From Pelagophyceae sp. CCMP2097 (Eukaryota; Sar; Pelagophyceae), in contig MU657179.1 in assembly GCA_026770575.1 (NCBI GenBank), positions 662,882 to 696,325 on the forward strand: 33,444 nt of DNA. Reading direction: 5' to 3'. Positions 12,966 to 22,800 of the stretch are shown one piece after another (the first letter of the stretch is position 1; each line of letters begins with the position of its first letter). The position numbers and the translations under genes were made by a program. The notes beneath the pieces are model-generated. The model searched no databases, had not been told where the DNA came from, and saw only the letters and a program-made list of their open reading frames with translations.

Positions 12966-13101
12966 GCCGCCCGACCGCCGCCCCGCTGCCCCCGCCAACG
13001 ATGACGCGCGCCAGGGCGCGAGCGGGGGGCGCGTCGACCCCTCGGCGATGGAGGTTCTGCTCGCCTGCGCAGGCCCTCGAAGGCGGCCCGTCGCGAAGTT
13101 G

Positions 13102-13234
13102 TATCGCTAAAAGGCACTGCTAGATGATTGACACCGCCCGCCGCTTCTCTTCGCGCTCTCCCGTTTCTCTGCTCCCTGCGCTTCGCCTGCCCTCCGCGCC
13201 GACTGTTGATTGATTAGAGTAAATATCGCTAAAA
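13102..13234. repeat. 11-base direct repeats bounding a promoter insertion
   Basis: TATCGCTAAAA occurs at 13102-13112 and again at 13224-13234. The 111 bases between them have no counterpart upstream of copy A and include a pyrimidine-rich run. The arrangement could be a small insertion with a target-site duplication, but no terminal inverted repeats are evident, so it could also be ordinary sequence divergence. Confidence 0.4.
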
Positions 13235-13299
13235 AGAATCTTAGCAAGGCGATTGGAATTGACTGGTTTCACAAGAACCGGTCTGGATTCTCAGGATCC

Positions 13300-15171
13300 A
13301 TGACTCCGTCGGCCGGCCACACGATGCAAGAGTGCAAGACCTGCTGGAAGTCGAAGACGGCGGAGTGGTTCGTCCACCCGACGACGCAGAGGCCAGGTGC
13401 GGAGCCTCGGTCCCCTCGGTGCGTGCCTCGCTCGCACACGAGCCTCACAGGCAAGACTTGCGCCGATTGTATCACCCGCCGCGGCTGCAAGGACACGCAG
13501 ACCGTCGCCGCTCTCGAGCTGCAGGCCGCGGTCGACGACCACGGGCGCCGCCTCGACGACCACGGGCACCGCCTCGCGACCATCGAGTCCGGCACTGACG
13601 TGCGCGCCGACATCGCAGAGTGGTTCGCGCTCGCAGACCCCGACGAAGACGTCGGGCCCGGCGACCTCGTGCCCAGCCCGCGTCCCTCTTCGCCGCGGGC
13701 TCCGTCGTGCCGCAGTCGCCTCTTTGCAGAACGGCGCCTCGTCGCTTGAGGGCGTCACCGTGCCGCCACGCAGGTCGAGCTCCTGGACGGGAAGATCTCG
13801 CGAGCGACGACGGGCAAAGGCCGCCTATTCGTTGTGAGCACGGCGCCCCGCTTCACGGGCAACGTGCCCGGGCCCGCCGACGTCGCGCACGGCCGCGCAT
13901 GCGCGTTCATGGGCCAGCTGCCCATCAAGGTCCGCGGCGCCGTCGTCGCGAACCAGTCGCTCGGGCCGAGTGGCTTCGACGACGGCACAGCTGTCGCGAC
14001 GGACGCGCCGACCGGTATTGTCGCCCTCGAGACCAGCGCCGCGGACCCGGCCGACGGCTTCCGCCTCGTCAACGTCCTCGTCAACGCCGGCGGGTCGGCG
14101 CCGCCCGCCGACCACGCGCAGCGGCGCTGGCGCAAGAAGCAGCGCCAGAAACAGCGGCGCGCGGCGGCGGCCGACTTTGTCTTCGTCGACGAGAGCGACG
14201 CGCACAGCAACGCGCTGAGCGACGCGTCGACGGAGGACCTCGCGTCGCTCGCGTCGTCGCACTCGTGCGTCGCCCGCATCGTCGACGAGCACGCCCAGCT
14301 CTGCGTCCAGGTCAAGATGCTGTCGGCAGCGCTCGGCGGGGTCCGGCTCCTCCTGCGCGACCCGTCGGCGCGCCTCGCGCAGCGCGTCACACGCGGCTTC
14401 ATCGCGCGCCGGCGCTGCGCGCGCCGCCTCGATGCTGTCGTGACGCTGCAGTCGTCGGTGCGGCTCGTCCTCGGCGCCGCGCTCTACCGCCGCGCTCGTG
14501 GCGCCGTCGTCACGGTCCAAGGGCTCGCGCGGATCCGCTTCGCGCGCGCGATCTGCAAGCGCGAAAGCGAAAGCGCCGCGGCCGTCGTGATCGGCGCCGC
14601 GGCGCGCTGCTACCTCGTCCTCGTCGCCACGCCCATCGGCAAGCTCCTCTCGAAGACGCGACGTGTCCAAGAGGAGAACAACAAGCTCAAAGCGCGCCTC
14701 GAAGCAGCGGAAGCAGCTTCCGAAGCTAGCGGAAAAGCGCACGCCGACCTCTGGGTCAAGCTCGCAGCGGTCCCGACGACGGAGGCGACCGCCGTCCCAG
14801 ACGCCGTTTCGATTGTGGTCGCAAGAGGCTCGCGAGTCGGCAAGAAGCGAGTCGGCAAGAACACGTCCGTCTTCTCGGACCTGCTCTATGCGATGAGCCA
14901 GGGAGCCTTGGTCGCCTCGGCCGTAATCGCTCGGCTGATCATGGACAACCAGGTCAAGGTCGACGTGCACGGCTCTTCGAATGCAATCAATTGGTCAGCC
15001 CATACGACCGAAGAGACCAAAAACGCGTATCACCGCGGGACGATCACCAGAGTCGACGGCAAGTCCTTCCAGGTCACGTTCGACAAGCTCTATAAAGTCG
15101 GCGGGGTCAACAAGGGCAAGGCATCTGTACACTCGGGCATCCTTGCGTCTGACTTCCGCGTCGTCGCGTAA
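13300..15171 (+). CDS. Zinc-ribbon/IQ-repeat protein, copy B
   Basis: Paralogue of copy A. Exons 13300-13396, 13451-13668 and 13774-15171 give 570 residues, with the same exon-1 length (97 bases), phases and donor types as copy A. Splicing forms the zinc ribbon (ECKTCWKSKTAEWF...GKTCADC); the DDHGRRL/DDHGHRL units and the four IQ-like motifs follow. From 14664 the C-terminus is unrelated to copy A: a coiled coil (VQEENNKLKARLEAAEAA), then KVDVHGSSNAINWSAH and YHRGTITRVDGKSFQVTFDK, a pattern that could be a small Tudor- or SH3-like beta barrel, ending FRVVA. The start ATG follows the splice-supported frame; earlier in-frame codons are not ATG. Function is unknown. The pair is best read as one constant N-terminal module with two different effector or adaptor tails. 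Confidence 0.75.
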
Positions 15172-15665
15172 CGCGCGGCTCGCTCTCCGGCACGCCGCCC
15201 TGGCTTCTCCGAGCTTCTGCGCGCCGCGCCGCCGCAGCATCTGCCGCACCGACATCCACACCGTCAGCGACGCTGCCTGATCTTCTCCACTTCGCGCACT
15301 CCCCTCCCCGCTACGACATTTTCGGCTCCCGAGCGCCTGTCACGACTGATCCGGGCCCGTGTGTACCTGCGAGTTTTTGCTGTCAATAATCAACGCACGT
15401 CGTTTGAGTTGGGAGCGGCGGGTGGCTAGGATGGTGGTAGCGCGGCATCTCCTTCAGTGAGTTGACAGCAAACTCTCCCGCGCGTCGATCCACCAAACAG
15501 TGGTCCAAGAGCGTCGATGGACAGATTTCCTTAAGAGTCGACAGATTTCCTTAAGAGTTGGTTATAAAAGGCCCGTCGCGCCCGGCCGGCAGCGCGGCCG
15601 GCGTCTGCGCGGCCGGCGTTCTCTCCGGCGCCGCGCGGCGCCGTCGCCCGCGTCGGTTTGCGGGG
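15172..15665. other. Intergenic region after copy B
   Basis: This 494 bp gap contains the copy B 3' end, the shared 3' flank (about 15305-15537) and a 20-base tandem repeat beside a TATAAAAG sequence. It ends at the stop codon of the small minus-strand gene. No further coding region is supported. Confidence 0.6.
15521..15570. repeat. 20-base tandem repeat next to a TATA-like sequence
   Basis: ACAGATTTCCTTAAGAGTCG (15521-15540) is followed by a second copy (15541-15560) differing at one base; TATAAAAG follows at 15563-15570. The repeat starts with the same ACAGATTTCCTT that marks the junction between units A and B, so it may mark the outer end of the duplication. No plus-strand gene begins just downstream, so the TATA match may be fortuitous. 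Confidence 0.6.
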
Positions 15666-15845
15666 CTACTTCTTGGCGGCCTTTTCGAGGGCGTCGACGC
15701 GCGCGGCGAGGTGCGCGTTGGCGGCGAGGATGGTTGCGGTAGACGACTTCACCTCGTCGAAGATGAATTTATACGACGCCACCGTCCCCACGCCAAAGCC
15801 CACCGCCGCGGCCCCGAGGCGCGCGAAGAGGCCCGTCGGCAGCAT
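15666..15845 (-). CDS. Small membrane-anchored coiled-coil protein (59 aa)
   Basis: A short intact frame of 59 codons plus stop. It starts at an ATG in a strong context (CACCATG) and begins MLPTGLFARLGAAAVGFGVG. A glycine/alanine-rich hydrophobic segment (about 5-30) is followed by KFIFDEVKSS and an alanine-rich amphipathic helix (AANAHLAARVDALEKAAKK). The layout, one N-terminal membrane helix with a short coil, resembles small organellar inner-membrane subunits, but I do not recognise the family. It lies upstream-to-downstream behind the aldo/keto-reductase-like gene on the same strand, 205 bp away. Confidence 0.65.
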   Translation of the reverse strand: MLPTGLFARLGAAAVGFGVGTVASYKFIFDEVKSSTATILAANAHLAARVDALEKAAKK

Positions 15846-16050
15846 GGTGGAGCCGCCGCCGGAGTGCCGCGAAGAACGGGCTCGCCTTCGGAAGCTCGCT
15901 CGAGGCGTGGGAAGCTCGAAGGTCGCTCGCCAAAGATCATTTTTAGCGAGAGAAAGCCCGCGCCGCCCGGGGCTCGGGATGGCCCGCCCGGGTCAAAAGA
16001 CTCGGTTTCAAGGGCTCCGGCCTCGGCCGGCGGGACGACGCGGAGACTGT

Positions 16051-17085
16051 TTAGGCGACTGTGTCGAGGGTGGCGAGTTCTTCAGGCGAGAGCTCAAAGT
16101 CGAAGATGTCGATCGTCTCGCGGCAATGCTGCTCGCTCTTCGTCTGCGTCGTGAACGCGGCACCGCGCTGGACCACCCATTTCAGCGCAATCTGCTGCGC
16201 CGTCTTGCCGTGCTTGGAGCCGACCGAAGCGCAGGCCGCCTTGGCCTGCTTGCTCAACACTCTAAGCGGCGACCACGCCTGAACGAGGATGCCGCGCTTG
16301 GCGTTCTCCGCCAAGAGATTGCGGTTGTTGGCGGCGTCGTAGCCGACGCCGAGGGGCAGCTGGTTCACCGCGGGGAGTGAGAAGGGTTTCCAATCTGCGG
16401 TCGTGACCATGACGGCGTCCAACTGCGTCGGGGAGAAGTTGGACACGGCCAGCGTCTTGGCCGCGCCCTGCTTTTGCAAATCCTCAAAGGCGCGCCACTG
16501 GCCGCGGATCGATTCGGCGTCTCCCGCCGGGTAGTCCAACATGAGCATGTCCATGGGCCCGAGCTTGTCCAGCGAGGCCAGACCCCCGCGCATCGTCGCC
16601 TCGTAGGCGCCCGCGTAGCCGCGCGCGCGGTTCGAGACGACGGAGCCGCAGACGTAAACTTGGGACCGGTCGATTTTGGAAGCCTTGAGCGCTTTGGTGA
16701 AGCCGCGCTCGTTGCCGGCGAGGACAGACGCGAAGAAGTTGCGGTAGCCCGTATCAAGCGCCATCGTCGCGTATTGCTTCGCCTCCTCGTCGCCGTAGAC
16801 CTAAGGCGGTCGTCGCTCGTGCGCGCGCCGACGTCGTCGGTGCGGTGTCGTTTGGTATGCCGCGCGCGAAGACGGACTGACCTGGAAGCCAAAGGAGACG
16901 AGCGGGAAGGTGGAGCCGTCGCGGAGGACGGCCGACGTGGCCTGCGGCGCCGCGAGCGCGGCGGGGACGTTGGCCGCGACGGCGGCGGCGGCGGCGCCTT
17001 CCACAAGGAGCTGCCGCCGCGTCGCCGCCGGCACCGCGAGCCCCGCGGTCCGCGACACCAGCGCCATGAGCAGCGCGAGGCGCAT
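16051..17085 (-). CDS. Aldo/keto-reductase-fold protein, probably lumenal and catalytically dead
   Basis: Exons 17085-16882 and 16800-16051 (donor gtcagt, acceptor gccttag, phase 0) give 317 residues. The N-terminus is a signal peptide (MRLALLMALVSRTAGLAVPA) followed by TRRQLLVEG, a hydrophobic alanine stretch and AALAAP, which is typical of heterokont plastid entry followed by twin-arginine export to the thylakoid lumen. The fold is recognisable from DTGYRNFFASVLAGNERG, VSNFSPTQLDAV, VNQLPLGVGYD, VQAWSPL and DIFDFELSPEEL. Aligned to a normal member, the catalytic tetrad is replaced throughout: Asp to Phe and Tyr to Ala (in GYRNFFASVLAGNE), Lys to Ser (VYVCGSVV) and His to Asp (MLMLDYP). The IPKS cofactor-phosphate segment is also altered. 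It is therefore unlikely to be an oxidoreductase. It is divergent from the SUMO ligase gene. Confidence 0.85.
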
Positions 17086-17309
17086 GGCTATATACGCGGA
17101 GGCGCGGGTCCGCGCCGTCGGGGTCGGTAAGTTGTCAAAGGCACACCTCGGGCTCGTGTCGGGGCGTCACTTGCACAGGCAGTCGTGACGCGGCCAAAAT
17201 TTGACCAATCCCACATTGACCAATTTGACCAATCCCCTGGCGATAGGATTCCGGTAGACGCGGCACAAACTTTGCTAGTGGGCCACGCGGTCAAGCAGCC
17301 GGCGCGGGC
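17086..17309. promoter_or_regulatory. Divergent promoter with three TTGACCAAT elements
   Basis: This 224 bp interval separates the start codons of the lumenal protein (minus) and the SUMO ligase (plus). TTGACCAAT occurs at 17201-17209, 17216-17224 and 17225-17233, all in the same orientation and containing the CCAAT core bound by NF-Y-type factors. Clustered CCAAT boxes are common in bidirectional promoters. No TATA box is obvious. Confidence 0.6.
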
Positions 17310-19392
17310 ATGGACGCCCCGGCGGCGCGGCGCCGCGTCCTTTCGGAATCCGCCGCGGCCCATTCGGGACGCGTGCGTTGGGCGGGCGCGGCCTCGAGGG
17401 CGCGCGCGGTGTCAACGGGTTTTGCGTTTAGGCGACCAGGGATGTTGATCCTTTTGCGTAGGCGAGCGTGGAGCAGGACCTTTCGGCGGCGCTGCAGTCC
17501 CTCGAGCGCTTCACGGTGAACCAGCTCAAGGGTATTCTGCGCGAGCTCGGAGTCAAGTGCAGCGGAGTCAAAAAGGACCTCCAGCAGCGACTGTGAGCGC
17601 CTCGTCGAGGTCGAATAGGGAACTACGCCTCCACGCGCTTCAAATAGGCGGGACCTGATCGACGGGTCGCTCGGGTGGCGCCACGACACCATCGGCGTGG
17701 AGCTGCAGAGGACCCTGGACGCGCGGACCAAGGCAGTCCTCGCCCTCATCGCGCGAGAGGCCGGCGGCGGCGGCTTGCGGGCTGCGGCGCTGCAGGTGCG
17801 GAGCGACCCGTACGCCGGCTACGCCGTCGGAGGCGCGCAGGCTTCGCACGGGCAGTCTGCTTCTCGGCCCGCGCGGCTGCCCGACGGCACGACGACCGTC
17901 TTCTCCGAAGCCTTTTGGCACGTCGAGCGGTCGCTGGCCTGCGTCGAGTTCGACGCCGCCGGCGGGTCCGGCCAGGGCCGGTCGGCGCGAAGGTCGGCGG
18001 TGAACTTTAGCCTCACCGAGGCCGAAGCGCAGCAGCTCCGCGACGCGGCCGCGGCACCAGTGGCCGTCGCCGACGACGCGGCGCAGGCTTCGTCGGCGCG
18101 TGCGACGTGGCCGGACACGCCCGACGCCGAGTTCGACGCCGGCGTCGCCGCCGCGCAGCGCCTCGGCGCGTCGAGGACGGCCGAGCCGTGGGCGCCCGTC
18201 GTCCCAACGACGCCACTCAAATGCGTCGCCTGGGCTTTCCGAATCGACGCAAAGGACCGCAAGGCAAACGACCCCTTTGAGAACACTTGGCCCCTCGGGA
18301 CGTCGCTCCGAGTCAACGGTGCGTCCCGCGTACTTGGCCCCGCCGTCGTGGTCCCTTGTTCCAACTTGTCCTCTAGGCATGTGCACGCAGCTGAAGCGGC
18401 AGCGGAAGATTTACGCCATGAGTGAGGGCCACGAAAAGGCCAAAGGTTTTAGCGAGCCGTGCGAGCTTTCGCGCAACTGCGTCGGGGGGCCGAACCGCGT
18501 CGAGGCGCTCTCGCGCTGTGAAGTCATCGAGCCGTACTACGCGGCGGCGGTGAGGGCGGCGGGGCACGAGCGCCGCGACGCCTCCAAACCGCTCTCTGGT
18601 TTGGACTTTGCGAAAGACGAGCTTCTCGACGCGCGCTTCGGGTTTTGCGTCCAACTCGTCCGAGACATTTCCGTCAAGGAGATTGCGCTGCGCGTCGCGC
18701 GCAACGCCACCAACCCGTCGCTCGGCGAGGCTTCCCAGCGCGCAAAGGCGTTTGCGTCGGACCATGGTGGTGACGACGAGGAAGTCTGCTGTTCCGCGGC
18801 CGCCTTCTCGCTCAAGTGCCCCATCTCTTTAGCCCATATCCGCGTGCCCGCGCGGGGCCGCGACTGCAACCATTTGCAGTGCTTTGATCTGGAGACGCAC
18901 CTGGCGCTGAACGTGCGGCACCAGCACGGACGATGGCGCTGTACCGTCTGCAGCCGCAACTGCCCCCCGACGGCGCTAGTCGTCGACGCTTTTGTGATGA
19001 AGCTCATCTCCGACTTTGACGCTTTGGGCGAGTCGCCCGACGCCGTGGAGATCAATTCCGACGGGTCTTACAAAGCCGTACACACGCGCAAGAACGGCCG
19101 CGGCGGCGGCGGCGGCGGCGGAAACGGCTCGTCCGACGACGACGACGACGCGGAGCGGCACGGCGAGCGGCCGCCGACGCGGAGCCCGTTGGCGACGTAC
19201 GCCGCGCCTGCGCCCGCGCCGCCGCCGATGAACGACGTCATCGACCTCTGCGACGACGACGACGTCTTCCTCGACCTCGGCCGCGCCGCCGCGCCGCCGC
19301 CGCCGCCGGCCGCGCGAGGCCAGAAGCGCCCGCGCGGGAACTTCGTCGACCACATCCCCGCCGAAGACGACTGGTGGGCACCGTTTCTCTGA
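17310..19392 (+). CDS. SIZ1: PIAS/SIZ-type SUMO E3 ligase
   Basis: Nuclear ligase that transfers SUMO from Ubc9 to substrates. Exons 17310-17372, 17462-17592, 17648-18318 and 18377-19392 (donors gtgcgt, gtgagc, gtgcgt; phases 0, 2, 1) give 626 residues. A SAP DNA-binding domain lies at about 22-65 (LERFTVNQLKGILRELGVKC). A PINIT-like region follows, recognisable at DPFENTWPLGTSLRVNG, which is completed across the last intron. The SP-RING (about 430-490) has CPIS, the C-x-H-x2-C-F-D core (CNHLQCFD) and WRCTVCS, the standard zinc ligands. An acidic tail carries VIDLCDDDD (about 576), a classic SUMO-interacting motif, followed by a basic KRPRG segment. The family order SAP, PINIT, SP-RING, SIM is complete. 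The first exon could end at another GT, but the chosen donor keeps the frame. Confidence 0.9.
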
Positions 19393-19855
19393 AGGGGTCC
19401 GCCGTTTCCGGCATTCGTCGACGGCGCTCGAATATCGACTTCGCAGGCTCGCGGCGCTCGAGATGCTCACGGATGAGGGGCTCACGCCGCTCTAGGATGA
19501 CCGCCGAGGCGCCGACGAAGCGCCCGCGCGCGTCTCACAGCTGTCTCTACTAAAACGTCGAGTTCTCGGACCGCCGCCGTCGAAAGAGCCGCAGGTGGAG
19601 CAGGGGGGGCATGCACGGGATCCAAGACATGCGTGCTACGAGGTCGCGAGGTCGAAAGAAACGAGGCATTTGATTCTATAAAAGTTCGGCGAAGCCCAAA
19701 TTATTAAAAGGCTCGCAACGGCTTGGGCTCGAGGGTGTGAAGCACCGCAGCGCCGAGGCCTCTCGACCTCGTCCACCCGTGGCGTCGGGGTGTGGATCCG
19801 GAGCGGGCCGCGCCTCGCGTTAGCTTCCGGGGACGCGCCGGCGGCCCTCGGCGAA
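19393..19855. other. Intergenic region with a possible TATA box
   Basis: This 463 bp region lies between the SUMO ligase stop and the ATG of the CFAP47-like gene. TATAAAAG at 19677-19684, about 170 bp before that ATG, is a candidate TATA box. The frame of the big gene is open back to 19790, but the first ATG is at 19856. I see no other gene. Confidence 0.5.
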
Positions 19856-22800
19856 ATGACCAAGCAGCTCGCGGCGGTGGCGCCGGAGGTCGTCGTCTTC
19901 GAGAACGTGCAGCCCGGCCTCGTCTACGCGCAGACGGTGTCGCTGCGGAACCTGTCGTCGCACGCGCAGCGCGTGCGCGTCAAGCATCCTTCGGCGAACG
20001 GCCCGTTCAAGCTCATCTTCACGCCGGGCAAGTCCGTAGCGCCGGGCCTCGAGGTCGTCGCGGACGTGCACTTCGAGCTCCCGCCGCCGCCGCCGCAGGA
20101 CGCGTCGAACGGCGACGTCGTCCTCCCGCAGGCCATCTACCGCGACCGCGTGGTCGTCCAATTCGGCGACGACGGCGACGTCGTCGAGATCCCGCTGCGC
20201 GCGTTTTTGCCGCAGGCCGACATCTCCGCCGTCGCCGACGAGGCGCCGCGGCGGTCCGCCACCGCGGGCTACGGCGGGGCGTCCAAGGGCGTCTTTGCGA
20301 TTTCGGGCGCCGCGGAGCCTTCGCAGCCCGAGTCGGCGCCGCTCGAGGTCTTTGCCGTGCGCCTCGGCGAGGTCATCCTCGGCACGACGGCGCGCGTCGA
20401 CGTCACGCTGCGGAACCGCGGCCCCGTCGGCTCGGCCTGGGCGCTGAAGTGGGACGACAATGCCCTGGTAGTCGAACCGAGTTCTGGCACGTTCGGCCCG
20501 GACAACCGCGCCGCGCGCGCCATCTTCGCCGACGACGTCCCGGAGGACGGCGTGGACCGCGAGGACGAGGCCCCGGAGGCGCCGGCGGTGGTGACCGTCT
20601 CGTTCGAGGTGACGGCCAAGGTCGTTGGGCCGTGCCGCGTCCGCGTTGTTTTAGACGCGCCGCAGCTGCGCAAGATCATCTTCGACGTCTCGGCCGTCTT
20701 TGTGGAGCAGTCGCTGCAGCTGCTGTGCCTCTCGGACCGCAGGCCCTTGCCGGCGGTGGACTTTGGCCCGGTATTCTACGGCCAGGTGAAAGAGCGGCAC
20801 GCCATCCTGGTTAACAACTCGTCGCTCCCGCTGCCCTTCCTCATCACCGTCGCCAAGGACCGCGAGCTCTCGGCGCCCGCGGGCGACGCCGCCACCGCCG
20901 CCGCCGCCGCCGACGGCGACGAGGCCTGGGACGCCGACGACGGCGCCGTCACCGTCTCGCCTCTGGAAGGCCTCCTCGAGCCCTACGAGTCCGCCCCGAT
21001 CACCTTTACCTTCTCGCCGCCCGAGCCGCTGAGCCGGCACGCCTTTAAGCACCTGCAGGTCGCGGAGCAGCTCGCTGCCGCGGGCGCGCAGGCGTCCGTC
21101 GACGACGGCGACGACGACGGCAAACTGACGGCGTCGTCGCTCGGCCAGCGCCGCGTCTCGAGCCGGCCCTACGGCCACCGCGCATCCATTTCCATCCAGG
21201 GCGCCAGCGACGACCAGGTGACGGCGGCGCTGGACGTGGCGCTCACGGGCCGCGCGGCGCCGTCTTCAGCGATCCGGTGCACGCCGAAAACGCTGCGCTT
21301 CGGCTCGTGCCGAGTCAAGCAGGCGCACAAGGCCCTGCTGACGCTGGAGAACGCCTCGGACGTTTCCGCCAAGTTTGAGTTCGCGCGGGTTGCGCACTTC
21401 TCCCTCCAGCCGCGCGTCGGCAAAATCGCGCCGCGAGGCTGCGCCACCGTGACGGCCACGTTCCACCCGGCGTCGCTGGGGTCCTTCGACGTCAAGTGCG
21501 ACGTCCTCGTCGAGGGCGGCCTGGCGAAGCACGTCCTGCGCCTCTTGGGAGAGGCGACGATGGAGCCCGGCCTGCTCAAGTCCGGGACTGGCAAAGTTTC
21601 GGCGAAGTACGTCGTCGACAACGCCGGCAACGTCGACCGCGGCGCCATGGGTGCGTACGCGGCCTTGCTCTCTTCGGGCGTCTCGACGTGGGACAAGTCT
21701 GGGACGTGGGCCGGGGAGGCCAAGGGGGGTTCTTCGTACGCCATGGAAAACGCCTTCAACTCTGGCGCGACGCCGGAGACGGCCGAGGAGCTCGTGCAGC
21801 GCGACGCGAACCGCGCGCAGTACGTCCACTACCTGCGCCGGTCCCGCCTGACTCGCGAGGCGGCGCAGTTGAAGGTGGTGGAGGCGCAGCGGCATTTGAC
21901 CGCGGGCTGGAACCGCGCCGACCCAAAGGGCGTCGACCTCGCTTTGCAAGGCATCGAGGAGCCGCCGCTGCCGCCGCTGCCCGACGCCTCGTTCGAACCT
22001 CTGTACATGGTGGCTGGGGCCAAGGGCGGCGGGTCGCGGGTTTCCGGCACCGCCGCGTTCGACGCGGACCGCCTTGTGTTGGCAAAGTTCAAGGGCAAGC
22101 CGTCGACGCAGGCGGAGATGCGCCACTGCGCCGCGCGGCTGAGTGCGGCGGAGCTGGCCAAGGTGGTGCCTTCGGCGATGCAGCTCGACTTTGGCCGCGT
22201 CTGCGTTGGTTCGCGCGTGGTCAAGAACTTTGCGTTGCGCAACGGCCTGCCCCAGGTCGCTTTAGTCGCGCTGTCGGCGGCTTCCTTGCCGGCGGAGCTG
22301 GCCGGGTCGACGCCCATGGCGCAGGTGGTGCCCGGCGGCGACGACGTGGCGGGGTTCGATTTGATCTTTGAAAGTGACCGCGTCGGACTCTTCAAGGCGG
22401 TTTTACAATACGCCGTCAACGACCGCCACATGATGAAGCTCCACGTGCTCGCAGACGTCGTCCCCGTCGAGCTCACTCTGGCCTCGAGCTCGCTGGAAAT
22501 GGCCTTTGAGAAGACTTCGTTGGAGGCCGCGCAGGACCAAGAAATCGTCGTTTCCAACCCGGGCAACTGCGCCGTCGACTTCTTCTGGACGGCCCAGCCG
22601 CCCTTTGCCGTCGTCCCGGAGCAGGGTGTGGTGGCGCCGGCGTCGAGTACGACAGTCAAGGTGACGTGGACGCCCAAGCCGAACCTAAAAAACGCGGGAG
22701 TGGTGCGCGCGCACGTCGGCGGCGGCAAGGACCTGGAGCTCAAGGTGGTGGGCCTGCTGGACGAGGCCAAGTGCGCCTTTACGGAGAAGAAGCTGGATCT

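Larger units (their letters stand above)
12645..13299. other. Region between copies A and B
   Basis: This 655 bp stretch contains the shared 3' flank of copy A (to about 12904), the truncated NVL exon 1 fragment (12905-12965) and the promoter and leader of copy B. A segment at 13102-13234 not found upstream of copy A is bounded by TATCGCTAAAA direct repeats. I see no further gene. Confidence 0.6.
12905..15540. repeat. Tandem duplication, unit B
   Basis: Second unit. It starts directly after the unit A flank at a short TCCTT microhomology (offset 2506 bases at this edge), contains a broken NVL exon 1 piece, an altered promoter, copy B and the shared 3' flank (about 15305-15537). Exon 3 is almost identical to unit A from 13774 to 14663; by eye about 470 bases from roughly 13985 show no difference. 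It then diverges completely until the flank. This suggests recent duplication or gene conversion limited to the 5' part. Confidence 0.8.

Noticed and set aside
13120..13150. Similarity to the 3' end of small-subunit rRNA (GACACCGCCCG)
   Set aside because: Only about ten bases match and no flanking rRNA sequence is present.
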